Source: Joyebacterum sp964521425 (GTDB lineage Bacteria > Joyebacterota > Joyebacteria > Joyebacterales > Joyebacteraceae). Taken from it: DNA of 10,577 nt. The notes below the pieces were generated by a model. That model was not told where the DNA came from, searched no databases, and was given only the letters and a program-made list of their open reading frames with translations. The position numbers were made by a program, and so were the translations under genes. Numbering within the stretch: the stretch's first letter is position 1; each line of letters starts with the position of its first letter. Of this stretch, positions 1 through 6,334 are shown piece by piece. The stretch covers positions 1-10,577 of the forward strand of contig CAZFRO010000035.1 in the NCBI GenBank assembly GCA_964521425.1. Direction: 5' to 3'.

Positions 1-113
1 TGCTGACCCACGGTGGTGTTGCCAAGGATCCGCTCGCTGGCGATCCGGACTGCGACGGAATCGTTCCTGTCGAGAGCAGCTCCTGGGGTGGCATCAAGGC
101 CCTGTACAGGTAG
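1..113 (+). CDS. C-terminal end of a secreted or surface protein (5' truncated)
   Basis: An open frame enters from the left edge in phase 3 and ends at TAG 111-113, giving 36 residues. It contains a DPDCDG stretch, which looks like an acidic calcium-type loop, and ends in VESSSWGGIKALYR. A terminal SxWGxIKxLYR-like tail is something I associate from memory with exported proteins of FCB-type candidate phyla, where it may act as a C-terminal tag; I could not check this. It is unlike the FlgD-type tails of the two large enzymes further along. A hairpin terminator starts about 30 nt after the stop, which supports a true gene end. The function cannot be told from this fragment. Confidence 0.6.
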   Translation, partial: LTHGGVAKDPLAGDPDCDGIVPVESSSWGGIKALYR

Positions 114-141
114 ATCTCTCAGCAGTTGTTGTTGATTCACG

Positions 142-183
142 AGAATGGGTGGTGCTTCCGGCGCCACCCATTCTTCTTGTTGT
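142..183 (+). terminator. Rho-independent terminator of the upstream partial gene
   Basis: The arms 143-155 (GAATGGGTGGTGC) and 161-173 (GCGCCACCCATTC) form a 13-bp stem with a single G.U wobble and a TTCCG pentaloop. A T-rich tract (TTCTTGTTGT) follows at once. It lies 29 nt past the TAG at 111-113 and separates the partial gene from what follows. Confidence 0.85.
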
Positions 184-399
184 GCAGGTCGATCCCTGTC
201 GCCGTGCGGTTTGATCCCTTTCGATTCCAGTGACCTGCGGCTATGATGGTGCTCGAGCAAATCATCAGTTGAAGGAACGGCGGGTTGTCGTCGTCCAATC
301 GTTCGCGGCCCCGGCTTGAGCGGCAATCCGCCAATCGTTGGGGGCGCCCGCATTAGCGGCCACACGCCGCGTCTGGTATTCGGGAAGGAGTGTGGGTCA
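184..399 (+). other. Leader/intergenic region before the secreted 213-aa protein
   Basis: About 215 nt with no convincing gene. It holds a possible -10 box (TATGAT, 242-247) without a good -35 partner, two copies of CCAATCGTT (295-303 and 331-339, 36 nt apart), and the ribosome binding site for the next gene. An in-frame TTG at 316 could extend that gene upstream but has no Shine-Dalgarno. A promoter probably lies here, since a terminator precedes this stretch, but I cannot place it firmly. Confidence 0.4.
383..390 (+). promoter_or_regulatory. Ribosome binding site deciding the ATG 400 start
   Basis: GGAAGGAG lies 9 nt before ATG 400. The protein from this ATG opens directly with a signal peptide, whereas the longer reading from TTG 316 would bury that signal behind 28 residues. 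Confidence 0.75.
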
Positions 400-1041
400 A
401 TGACAAGATTCATGGTGCTGGCTCTCTGTGCATCGATGCTTCTCTTTGTGGCTCCGGCGTCTCCAGCATGGGGTCATGACGATCTTGTCGAGTGGGTCAC
501 CGCGGAGGGAGACAGCAGCTCTCGGATACGTCTCTACATTGACTTCGATCCGCCCCATCGTGTGCATAGCATCAACCCGGAGTTGAATGCCGAGTTCGAC
601 GCCTATGTGATGCTTGACTGCATGAACCCTGAGAATCTCCATGGGGGGCTGGGATCGATCAGCATCAGGCTCGATGTAGACGAAGGTGTGTCGGCGAGGC
701 CGTGGTTTGAGAGCCTCCTGCCTGGGGAGATGCGAGCCGGGAACTGGAAGGATGGGATCACGCTGGCATCGGCTCCGTGCACTGGAGAGAGCCCGGCGGC
801 CATAGGCGTTCTGCATCTCACGTATCTCGGGAAGCCGGGGGCTGTCAGGATCCTGGACCATCCTCGGTTCCCGCGTTGGATTGTGAACTGTGAACTCGAC
901 ACGGTGAGGTACTGCGTGGGGTCACACGGGGGCATAGGCATGAGCGCACCGGCGGGTGATGATGGCTGTGAGTGTCTCTCGAGCGGGTGGATTCCTGACC
1001 ATGATGAACACGACGCCGGAACACCGGAATCGGGCGAGTAG
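400..1041 (+). CDS. Secreted hypothetical protein, 213 aa
   Basis: The start at ATG 400 is chosen for its GGAAGGAG site and because it gives a standard Sec signal peptide: MTRF, a hydrophobic core over residues 4-20, and likely cleavage near AWG/HDD around residue 25. The mature part is acidic and beta-rich in appearance, with a DAYVMLDCMNP segment and six or so cysteines (DC, PC, NC, YC, and GCEC near the end) that could form disulfides in the periplasm. The tail is rich in H, D and E (DHDEHDAGTPESGE). The layout recalls, from memory only, a recurrent family of small secreted hypothetical proteins in Eisenbacteria-like genomes (a YV.L.NP motif followed by a G-rich strand). I recognise no enzyme motif and assign no function. 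It stands alone, with a 129-nt gap before the next gene. Confidence 0.75.
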   Translation: MTRFMVLALCASMLLFVAPASPAWGHDDLVEWVTAEGDSSSRIRLYIDFDPPHRVHSINPELNAEFDAYVMLDCMNPENLHGGLGSISIRLDVDEGVSARPWFESLLPGEMRAGNWKDGITLASAPCTGESPAAIGVLHLTYLGKPGAVRILDHPRFPRWIVNCELDTVRYCVGSHGGIGMSAPAGDDGCECLSSGWIPDHDEHDAGTPESGE

Positions 1042-1094
1042 AGACGTTCCCTGTGGGCCACGGGCTTGAGCTTGCGCCTCTGGGTAACCCATGC

Positions 1095-1112
1095 TAGAGT
1101 ATAGAATTATAC
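1095..1112 (+). promoter_or_regulatory. AT-rich dyad and possible -10 region upstream of the selenoprotein gene
   Basis: In a GC-rich setting, 1095-1112 is strikingly AT-rich. It contains TAGAAT (1102-1107, five of six matches to TATAAT) inside a perfect inverted repeat, GTATA-GAAT-TATAC (1099-1112). No good -35 lies at the right distance (TTGCGC at 1072 is 24 nt from TAGAAT and 17 nt from the weaker TAGAGT at 1095). This could be a promoter overlapped by an operator, which would put transcription start near 1114 and give a leader of about 57 nt. Confidence 0.35.
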
Positions 1113-1127
1113 AGGAGTTAGACTACA

Positions 1128-1146
1128 CGCGGTCCGGTGGGCCGCG
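1128..1146 (+). promoter_or_regulatory. 5'-leader hairpin resembling the downstream SECIS element
   Basis: CGCGGTCC (1128-1135) pairs with GGGCCGCG (1139-1146) over 8 bp with one T.G wobble, closing a GGT triloop. The core GGTCCGGTGGGCCG (1131-1144) matches GGTCCGGAGGGCCG in the candidate SECIS (1347-1360) at 13 of 14 positions; the only difference is the last loop base. The hairpin ends 14 nt before the Shine-Dalgarno of the selenoprotein gene. E. coli selAB mRNA is known to carry a SECIS-like element in its leader that binds SelB and lowers expression. By analogy, this may be a selenium-responsive translational control element. The structure is seen; the role is inferred. Confidence 0.5.
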
Positions 1147-1160
1147 CGGGGTGAGAACCA

Positions 1161-1165
1161 GGAGG
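1161..1165 (+). promoter_or_regulatory. Ribosome binding site deciding the TTG 1171 start
   Basis: GGAGG lies 5 nt before TTG 1171. The ATG at 1166-1168 overlaps it but is out of frame. The frame from TTG 1171 opens with a lipoprotein signal sequence, which supports this start. Confidence 0.7.
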
Positions 1166-1170
1166 ATGAG

Positions 1171-2547
1171 TTGTTCAAACGCGGCATTCCGCTCTTCGTG
1201 CTTCTGATGATCCTCGCGGCAGGCTGTGCCGTTCAGGAGAAGCCCGCGACGCCCGACGGCCCGTTCGAGATTGCGATCCTCGCGACCACGGACACGCGGG
1301 GCGAGATCGAGCCCTGTGGCTGACACGGTGGCCAGAAAGGCGGGCTGGTCCGGAGGGCCGGCTATATCAATCAGACTGCAAGCGAGGCACAGCACCACCT
1401 GATTCTCGACGGTGGCGGCTCGCTCACGCGCAAGGGCTTCGAGCGCATTATGGTCGACAACGCGAATCTGCGCGGCATGGCACAGACCGGCTGTGATGCA
1501 ACGACGTTCGGCGTGGTCGATCTCTACATGGGCGCGGCCTATTATCTCGACCACGTCGCAGAGGCAGGACTTACAGTCGTGTCGGCTAATGTGCGGGATG
1601 AGACCACCGGCGATCTGCTTGTGGATCCGTACGTGGTGGTCGAGAGGGCTGGGGTCAAGTTCGGCATCACGGGTGTTCTGAGCCCGGATCTCAAGATCAG
1701 GATTGACACCGGCCTGGAGAGCCACGGTGCTGTCATAGGCGACCCTGTAGAGGCCCTCAGGAAGTACATTCCGGAGATCAGGAAACAGGTCGATTTCGTG
1801 GTCGTTCTGAGCCACTCCGGACTGACTCGTTCCAAGGATATCGCAAGCGAGGTCGAGGGCATAGACATCATGGTCGTGGGTAATCACAATGCACACTCCG
1901 CGCAGCCCTACGAGGTCGGAGAGACGCTCATGATGCAGCCCGGCTACAAGGGTCAGGCCATGTGCGACTACAGGTTGAGTTTTGATGCTGAGGGTGCCTA
2001 TGAGTCCTACTCGGGCCGGACCGTTGTGCTGGACAACAAGGTCCCTGCCGACGCGGCGATGGCGCTCATGCTCAAGGAGCACAAGCTGATGGTTGAGGCG
2101 GCATCGAAGCGTCGGGTTGCGGACCAGGCTGCCGAGAGGCAGTTCAGGCGAGACGCCCGGAATGCCACGGCTGCGGAGCTCTACAAGGACGAGTGCATCG
2201 GTGTCAACCAGTCGTGCAATCGTTGCCATCAGGACGAGTATGACCAATGGCAGACGACGGCGCACGCGTCTGCCTTCGAGACGCTTGAGAAGAGCCTTCA
2301 GTCCACGAACCCCGAGTGCTTGAGTTGTCACACGACCGGCCAGGGAGACCTTCCCGACGATGGATCGAGGGAGGTCCCGGCTCACCTTCGCGGCGTTCAG
2401 TGCGAGTCGTGTCACGGCATCGGTGGGGAGCATAGCCGAGACGGCTCGTACGGAAAAATCACGATCGCAACGTGCATGGAGTGCCACGATTCAGACAATA
2501 GCCCGGACTTCAACTTCCCAGAGTATCTGGCGAAGGTGATGCACTAG
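1171..2547 (+). CDS. UshA-like selenoprotein fused to a tetraheme cytochrome c, lipoprotein (458 aa, UGA=Sec51)
   Basis: The frame runs from TTG 1171 through an in-frame TGA (1321) to TAG 2545-2547. Residues 1-18 form a signal peptide ending in a lipobox-like LAAGC (Cys19), so the mature protein is probably a membrane-anchored lipoprotein. Residues 36-300 resemble the UshA/5'-nucleotidase metallophosphatase fold, but ligands are missing: DxH is D41-T-R43, GD is GG near 81-82, and GNH is GVV at 114-116, while H215 (LSHSG) and H239 (VGNH) remain. The redox site is EPCGUHGGQKGG (Cys49, Sec51); Cys-containing relatives, as I recall them, read EPCGC. Residues 345-458 hold four CxxCH heme sites (Cys349, 383, 411, 435), with H365 and H421 as possible axial ligands, like cytochrome c-554 domains. 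Known annotation uses the name UshA-like (seleno)protein for such families. The substrate is unknown; nucleotidase activity is unlikely. A 70-nt gap leads to the peptidase gene. Confidence 0.85.
1321..1323 (+). other. Selenocysteine-encoding UGA codon (Sec51)
   Basis: This TGA is in frame with the lipoprotein signal before it and with the nucleotidase-like and heme domains after it. It follows TGT GGC, giving Cys-Gly-Sec at a conserved-looking redox motif, and is followed by CAC GGT GGC CAG AAA. A random stop would be unlikely to fall exactly where the family carries a redox Cys. A SECIS-type hairpin has its loop 28 nt after the UGA. The genome should encode SelA, SelB, SelD and tRNA-Sec elsewhere. 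Confidence 0.85.
1343..1363 (+). promoter_or_regulatory. Candidate bacterial SECIS element
   Basis: GCTGGTCC (1344-1351) pairs with GGGCCGGC (1355-1362) over 8 bp with two G.U wobbles; a further wobble at 1343/1363 is possible. The loop is GGA. It starts 28 nt after the UGA, inside the window usually used for bacterial SECIS (roughly 16-37 nt), and it begins with G, as bacterial SECIS loops need. The element lies inside the coding frame (LVRRAG region), as is usual in bacteria. It would recruit SelB with Sec-tRNA to decode the UGA at 1321. Confidence 0.7.
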
Positions 2548-2602
2548 CAGGAATGGGGCCAGGGTTCGGGTTTCCACTTGGACGCGAGCGGCCGGGGACG
2601 GT

Positions 2603-2609
2603 GAGGGGG
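2603..2609 (+). promoter_or_regulatory. Ribosome binding site for the C25 peptidase gene
   Basis: GAGGGGG (2603-2609, numbered from the G of GTGAG) sits 8 nt before ATG 2618. It favours this ATG, or the ATG at 2621, over GTG 2609, which would lie on the binding site itself. The 2548-2602 stretch before it shows no terminator with a T tract, so read-through from the selenoprotein gene is possible. Confidence 0.55.
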
Positions 2610-2617
2610 TGCGCAGC

Positions 2618-5600
2618 ATGATGCGGACGGTTTCCTCGGGAGTGCTCCTGGCAGTTGCGCTGGCCGCAACCCTCGTCACGGGTATTGCCTCTGCGAACGA
2701 GGTCCGTGTTCTCGAGGAGAGCGACTCGGAGATTGTGATCGAACTCGCCACCACCGACTACACCCTCGAGGATGTGGTCCATGGTGGCGAGGCGTTTGTC
2801 AGGGTCGTTGCACCCGGTCTGGAGAACACGACCGAGCCGGGGCTTCCCGCCCTTCCGATGACCGGGGTTCTTCTCGGTGTCCCTTTCGGGGCCGACGTAT
2901 CGCTCGAAGTTCTCTCGTTCGAGAGCGAAGAACTTGGGGTTCTCCGGATCGAGCCGGCGCCGACCGGACGGTTTGTGGAGCATGATGAGTTCACCTTCGC
3001 CGTTGAGGATTATGACGTCGACCAGGACTACCACCGAAGCGGTCGAACGCATCCTCCTCTTGTGGCCGGCTTGGGGTTCGACACCACACTGAGACACCAG
3101 CGAGTCATTCAGATCCTTCTTCATCCATTCCAGTACTCACCCCCGACCGGTCGGCTCACTCTCCACAGGAGCATCACGGTCCGGCTGAGGTTCAGTGGCC
3201 GTGGCCGTCCCGCGGGGCTGACGGATGTACGCGCGTACGAACCCGAGTGGGAGCAGCTCTACGCAGGTACGGTTCTCAACTACGATGGGGCACAGAAGTG
3301 GCGGCTCCGTCCGGAACCCGCGCGAGCCTGGAAGCGAGCTGACATGCATCAGGAGCACGAGGCCTACAAGCTGACCATCGGAGAGAGCGGCATCACCAGA
3401 TTGAGTTTCTCCGACCTGTCAAGCGAGGGCCTGCCCGGCGCCCTGGGGACGGATGAGATAGCGATCTACCAGCGCTCCTACGACGAGAATGCGGAAGACC
3501 CATTCATTGAGACTCCGGCGCCCATCCTTGTTTTCGATGAGGACGAGAACGGGTTCTTCGACGGCTCGGACTACCTTCTCTTCTACGCGCAGAGCTTCGA
3601 AGAGCAGCACATGCCGGTCGGCTATGAGGACCGCTACACTGATGAGAACGTCTACTGGTTCGGTTGGGGCGAGGGACTGGCCGAGCGCATGGACACGCGC
3701 ACCGCTTGGCACGGCTGGACGGGGCTCACACCGCCCACGAGTTTCCGCGAGACGGTGAAGTTCGAGGAGGACATTCTTTTCACGGCTGTTCCGGGAAGCG
3801 ATATGGTCGACCTGTATCTGTGGACCGACACCTACTCGACATCCGGTGACGACTACGAGCTTTCGTTCCATATCTATGATGTGGATTTCTCCGAGGATGC
3901 CAGAGTCCGTGCACGTTATCAGGGAATCGCGAATAACGCGCACAACATCACGATCTCGATCATCGACGGCGATTCCGTGGAACACTCGCTCGGGACCTAC
4001 TCCTTCTTCGGCATCGCCACGACAATGGAGAACCACATCTTCGAGGTGGCGTCCGTTCCGGACACCACCTTCACCGACGGAGAGAACACGTTCCGAACAC
4101 GAGGCACTTCTGGGCCTTCCGGGGCCAACCTCGACTGGTTTGAGATCACGTACGGTCACATGTACGTCGCCCGAAACGGACGTCTGAGGTTCACGAGCGG
4201 GGGAGAGACCGGTGACATTGAGCTCGAGGTGACCGAGTTGTCAAGCAACAGCATCCAGCTGTTTGACGTCAGTGACCCGTGGAATCCTATCGTGTTCACG
4301 CTCTCTCCTGAGAACATCATCGATGCCGGTGGCAGCTATACGCTTGTCCTTCAGGATCAGGTCGCAGAGCTTGACCGCTATGAAGTTGTGGAAGGTGGAA
4401 GCTACCGCACGCCCGAGGGGATCGAGAGGCGAGAGCCCGCGAATCTCTTCGAGCAGGAGGCCGATCTCATTGTTGTGTCCTACGAGGGATTCTCATCAGG
4501 CGTCGAGCCTCTGATCGCCCACCGCGAGTCTGAAGGCCACGTCATCACTCACGCCATGCTCCACGACGTATATGACGAGTTCTTCGGAGGTCTGGTCGAT
4601 CCTGAGGCGCTAAAGAACTACTTCAAGTACGCCTTCTACGAGTGGAGCCTTCAACCGCAGTTCGCGATGCTCGTGGGGGATGCCAGCGAGGATGCCCGGG
4701 GGCTCACCTCGACAAGCTCACCCAACTACCTGCCCACGTACATCGTGTCGCTCGCGCCCAGCAGCGAACTCATCGGAAGCGACGAGTGGATGGTCGCGTT
4801 TGTTGATGAGACACCCTATCTTCCTCAGATGTACATTGGGAGGCTTCCAGTCGGTTCGAGCGGACAGCTGAGCAGCCTCGTTTCCAGGACTCTCGCCTAC
4901 GAGAATGCCTCATCGGCCGGCGCTGACTGGCGCAACGAGATTCTTTTCGTGGCAGATGATGTCTGGTCGTACGGAGATGACTTCAACGAGTACACGAAGA
5001 AGGAGTCGAGCGAGGGCAAGTTCACAACTGAATCGATCGTTATGGCGGAGACGGTGGCTGCGTCGCCAGCCGGGATGGACACAGTCTTGTTCATGCTCAG
5101 GCGGTACACGGATCCGTACCACGGCGACCTCACCGAAGACAGTTTCTACAACACGATGCTGTTCGTAGAAGCCGATGTGACGCCCGTGCTGCTTGATATG
5201 CTGACGGACGGCGCGTTGGTCGTCAATTACCAGGGGCACGCGAACAAGCATGTTCTGACTCACGAGCGGCTGCTTGTGGACGAGCACCAGGGCGACCACT
5301 TCGATTCGATTGAGAACGACGGCAAGCCGTTCATATTCTTCGGCTTCGCCTGCAGTATCGCCAGGTTCTTCGACCACAAGGAGAGCTACGCGGGGTACGA
5401 CTGTTTCGCTGAGCAGCTTCTGTTCCTTAGCGACGAGCGGGGAGCGGTCGCCTCGTTTGCGAGCACGGGGCTTGAGTACCTGACCCCGAACATCAGATAC
5501 AACAAGAAGATATTCGAGGCCATGTTCACCGATCCGACACCGACGGGCCCGCCGGAGGAGTACTTCTGGCCGAGGTGGTCGTTGGGTGGGATTCTTGGGA

Positions 5601-6334
5601 AGGCCGCTGTCAAGTACGCGAGTTCCGGGGGGTCGGGCATCGCCGCAAGGCGCTTCGTGCTCCTGGGAGATCCTCTCCTTCACATTGAGGCATCTCCCCC
5701 CACCATCCAGGTTGCTGTCGACGGGGTCGCGCATGTCAGCGGGGACTACCTGGAATCGAGCGCCGGTGAGATGGTCCAGATTGTCGCCGACATCATCGAT
5801 GAGGTCGAGATCGACCCATCAACGATCTCAGTGGTCGAGAGCGACATAGGTGAGGTAGATCCCGAACTCTACCTGGTCGAGTCCGTCACGGATACCGGAA
5901 CCCAGCAGAGTCGCTGGTACCGCCTGACCTACAACACTGAGATCCGCGACTGGAGCTACGACATCAGAGTGTCCGCCTCTGACGTGAACGGGCAGAGAAC
6001 GACGTTCACGCTGCACGTGGCGGAGGGAAACATGATCCTCATCCGGGACGTCGCGAACCACCCGAACCCGTTCGGTCGCACGACGAGCATCATATATCTT
6101 CTGAATCAGAGCGGTGCGGAGGTAGAAGTGAAGATCTACACGGTCGGCGGGCGTCTGATCGAGGTCTTCGAGGACGCGCCGAACGATCTCAACTACAACG
6201 CTCTCGTGTGGGACGGGACGGACAGGGACGGTGACACGGTGGCCAATGGCGTCTATCTCTTCACCATCGAGGCGAGGGGAGAGGACGGGTCCAGCGCGAT
6301 GACGCCTGTCGGGCGAATGGTGAAGATGCGGTGA
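2618..6334 (+). CDS. Secreted gingipain-type (C25) cysteine peptidase with FlgD-like C-terminal domain (1238 aa)
   Basis: A signal peptide spans residues 1-26 (MMRTVSS..., hydrophobic core, cleavage after ASA). Residues about 35-210 look like the C25 propeptide (PGLPALPM...VLLGVPFGADV). A beta-rich middle part runs to about 610. The C25 catalytic domain covers about 615-1022, with family landmarks AMLVGDA, IGRLPVGSS, the catalytic His874 in YQGHANKH, the catalytic Cys912 in FFGFACS, and the closing LLGDPLLHIE. The His-Cys spacing of 38 is close to that of gingipain R. Residues 1025-1140 look Ig-like. The last about 95 residues are a FlgD-like/type IX sorting-type domain (NPF at 1150-1152, YTVGGR, WDG.DRDGD.VANGVYLF, ending GRMVKMR). 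It should be exported, matured by propeptide removal and act on proteins at or beyond the surface. The stop overlaps the next start as TGATG, implying coupled translation. Its specificity cannot be told. Confidence 0.88.
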   Translation: MMRTVSSGVLLAVALAATLVTGIASANEVRVLEESDSEIVIELATTDYTLEDVVHGGEAFVRVVAPGLENTTEPGLPALPMTGVLLGVPFGADVSLEVLSFESEELGVLRIEPAPTGRFVEHDEFTFAVEDYDVDQDYHRSGRTHPPLVAGLGFDTTLRHQRVIQILLHPFQYSPPTGRLTLHRSITVRLRFSGRGRPAGLTDVRAYEPEWEQLYAGTVLNYDGAQKWRLRPEPARAWKRADMHQEHEAYKLTIGESGITRLSFSDLSSEGLPGALGTDEIAIYQRSYDENAEDPFIETPAPILVFDEDENGFFDGSDYLLFYAQSFEEQHMPVGYEDRYTDENVYWFGWGEGLAERMDTRTAWHGWTGLTPPTSFRETVKFEEDILFTAVPGSDMVDLYLWTDTYSTSGDDYELSFHIYDVDFSEDARVRARYQGIANNAHNITISIIDGDSVEHSLGTYSFFGIATTMENHIFEVASVPDTTFTDGENTFRTRGTSGPSGANLDWFEITYGHMYVARNGRLRFTSGGETGDIELEVTELSSNSIQLFDVSDPWNPIVFTLSPENIIDAGGSYTLVLQDQVAELDRYEVVEGGSYRTPEGIERREPANLFEQEADLIVVSYEGFSSGVEPLIAHRESEGHVITHAMLHDVYDEFFGGLVDPEALKNYFKYAFYEWSLQPQFAMLVGDASEDARGLTSTSSPNYLPTYIVSLAPSSELIGSDEWMVAFVDETPYLPQMYIGRLPVGSSGQLSSLVSRTLAYENASSAGADWRNEILFVADDVWSYGDDFNEYTKKESSEGKFTTESIVMAETVAASPAGMDTVLFMLRRYTDPYHGDLTEDSFYNTMLFVEADVTPVLLDMLTDGALVVNYQGHANKHVLTHERLLVDEHQGDHFDSIENDGKPFIFFGFACSIARFFDHKESYAGYDCFAEQLLFLSDERGAVASFASTGLEYLTPNIRYNKKIFEAMFTDPTPTGPPEEYFWPRWSLGGILGKAAVKYASSGGSGIAARRFVLLGDPLLHIEASPPTIQVAVDGVAHVSGDYLESSAGEMVQIVADIIDEVEIDPSTISVVESDIGEVDPELYLVESVTDTGTQQSRWYRLTYNTEIRDWSYDIRVSASDVNGQRTTFTLHVAEGNMILIRDVANHPNPFGRTTSIIYLLNQSGAEVEVKIYTVGGRLIEVFEDAPNDLNYNALVWDGTDRDGDTVANGVYLFTIEARGEDGSSAMTPVGRMVKMR

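Noticed and set aside
295..339. Two CCAATCGTT copies as a regulatory repeat
   Set aside because: Nine bases repeated once 36 nt apart is easily chance; no dyad symmetry or linked promoter boxes.
316..399. TTG 316 start for the secreted 213-aa protein
   Set aside because: No ribosome binding site there; the signal peptide and a good Shine-Dalgarno support ATG 400.
1321..1323. TGA as a nonsense mutation making a pseudogene
   Set aside because: The stop sits exactly at the expected redox Cys, the frame continues intact for over 400 codons, and a SECIS-type hairpin follows at the right distance.
1330..1350. Alternative hairpin GGCCAG/CTGGTC after the UGA as the SECIS
   Set aside because: Its loop begins only 12 nt after the UGA, too close for a usual bacterial SECIS, and the loop starts with A residues. 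The 1343-1363 hairpin fits better.
1450..1452. ATG 1450 as the real start of the cytochrome gene
   Set aside because: It has no Shine-Dalgarno and would drop the signal peptide that a heme-c protein needs for export.
1123..2487. Long open frame on the minus strand (454 codons) opposite the selenoprotein gene
   Set aside because: It has no recognisable domain, mirrors the codon pattern of the + strand gene, and that gene has clear heme and nucleotidase motifs. Long antisense frames are common in GC-rich DNA.
4910..5734. 274-codon minus strand frame inside the C25 peptidase gene
   Set aside because: A shadow of the catalytic domain coding sequence, with Arg/Val/Glu-rich content and no motif.
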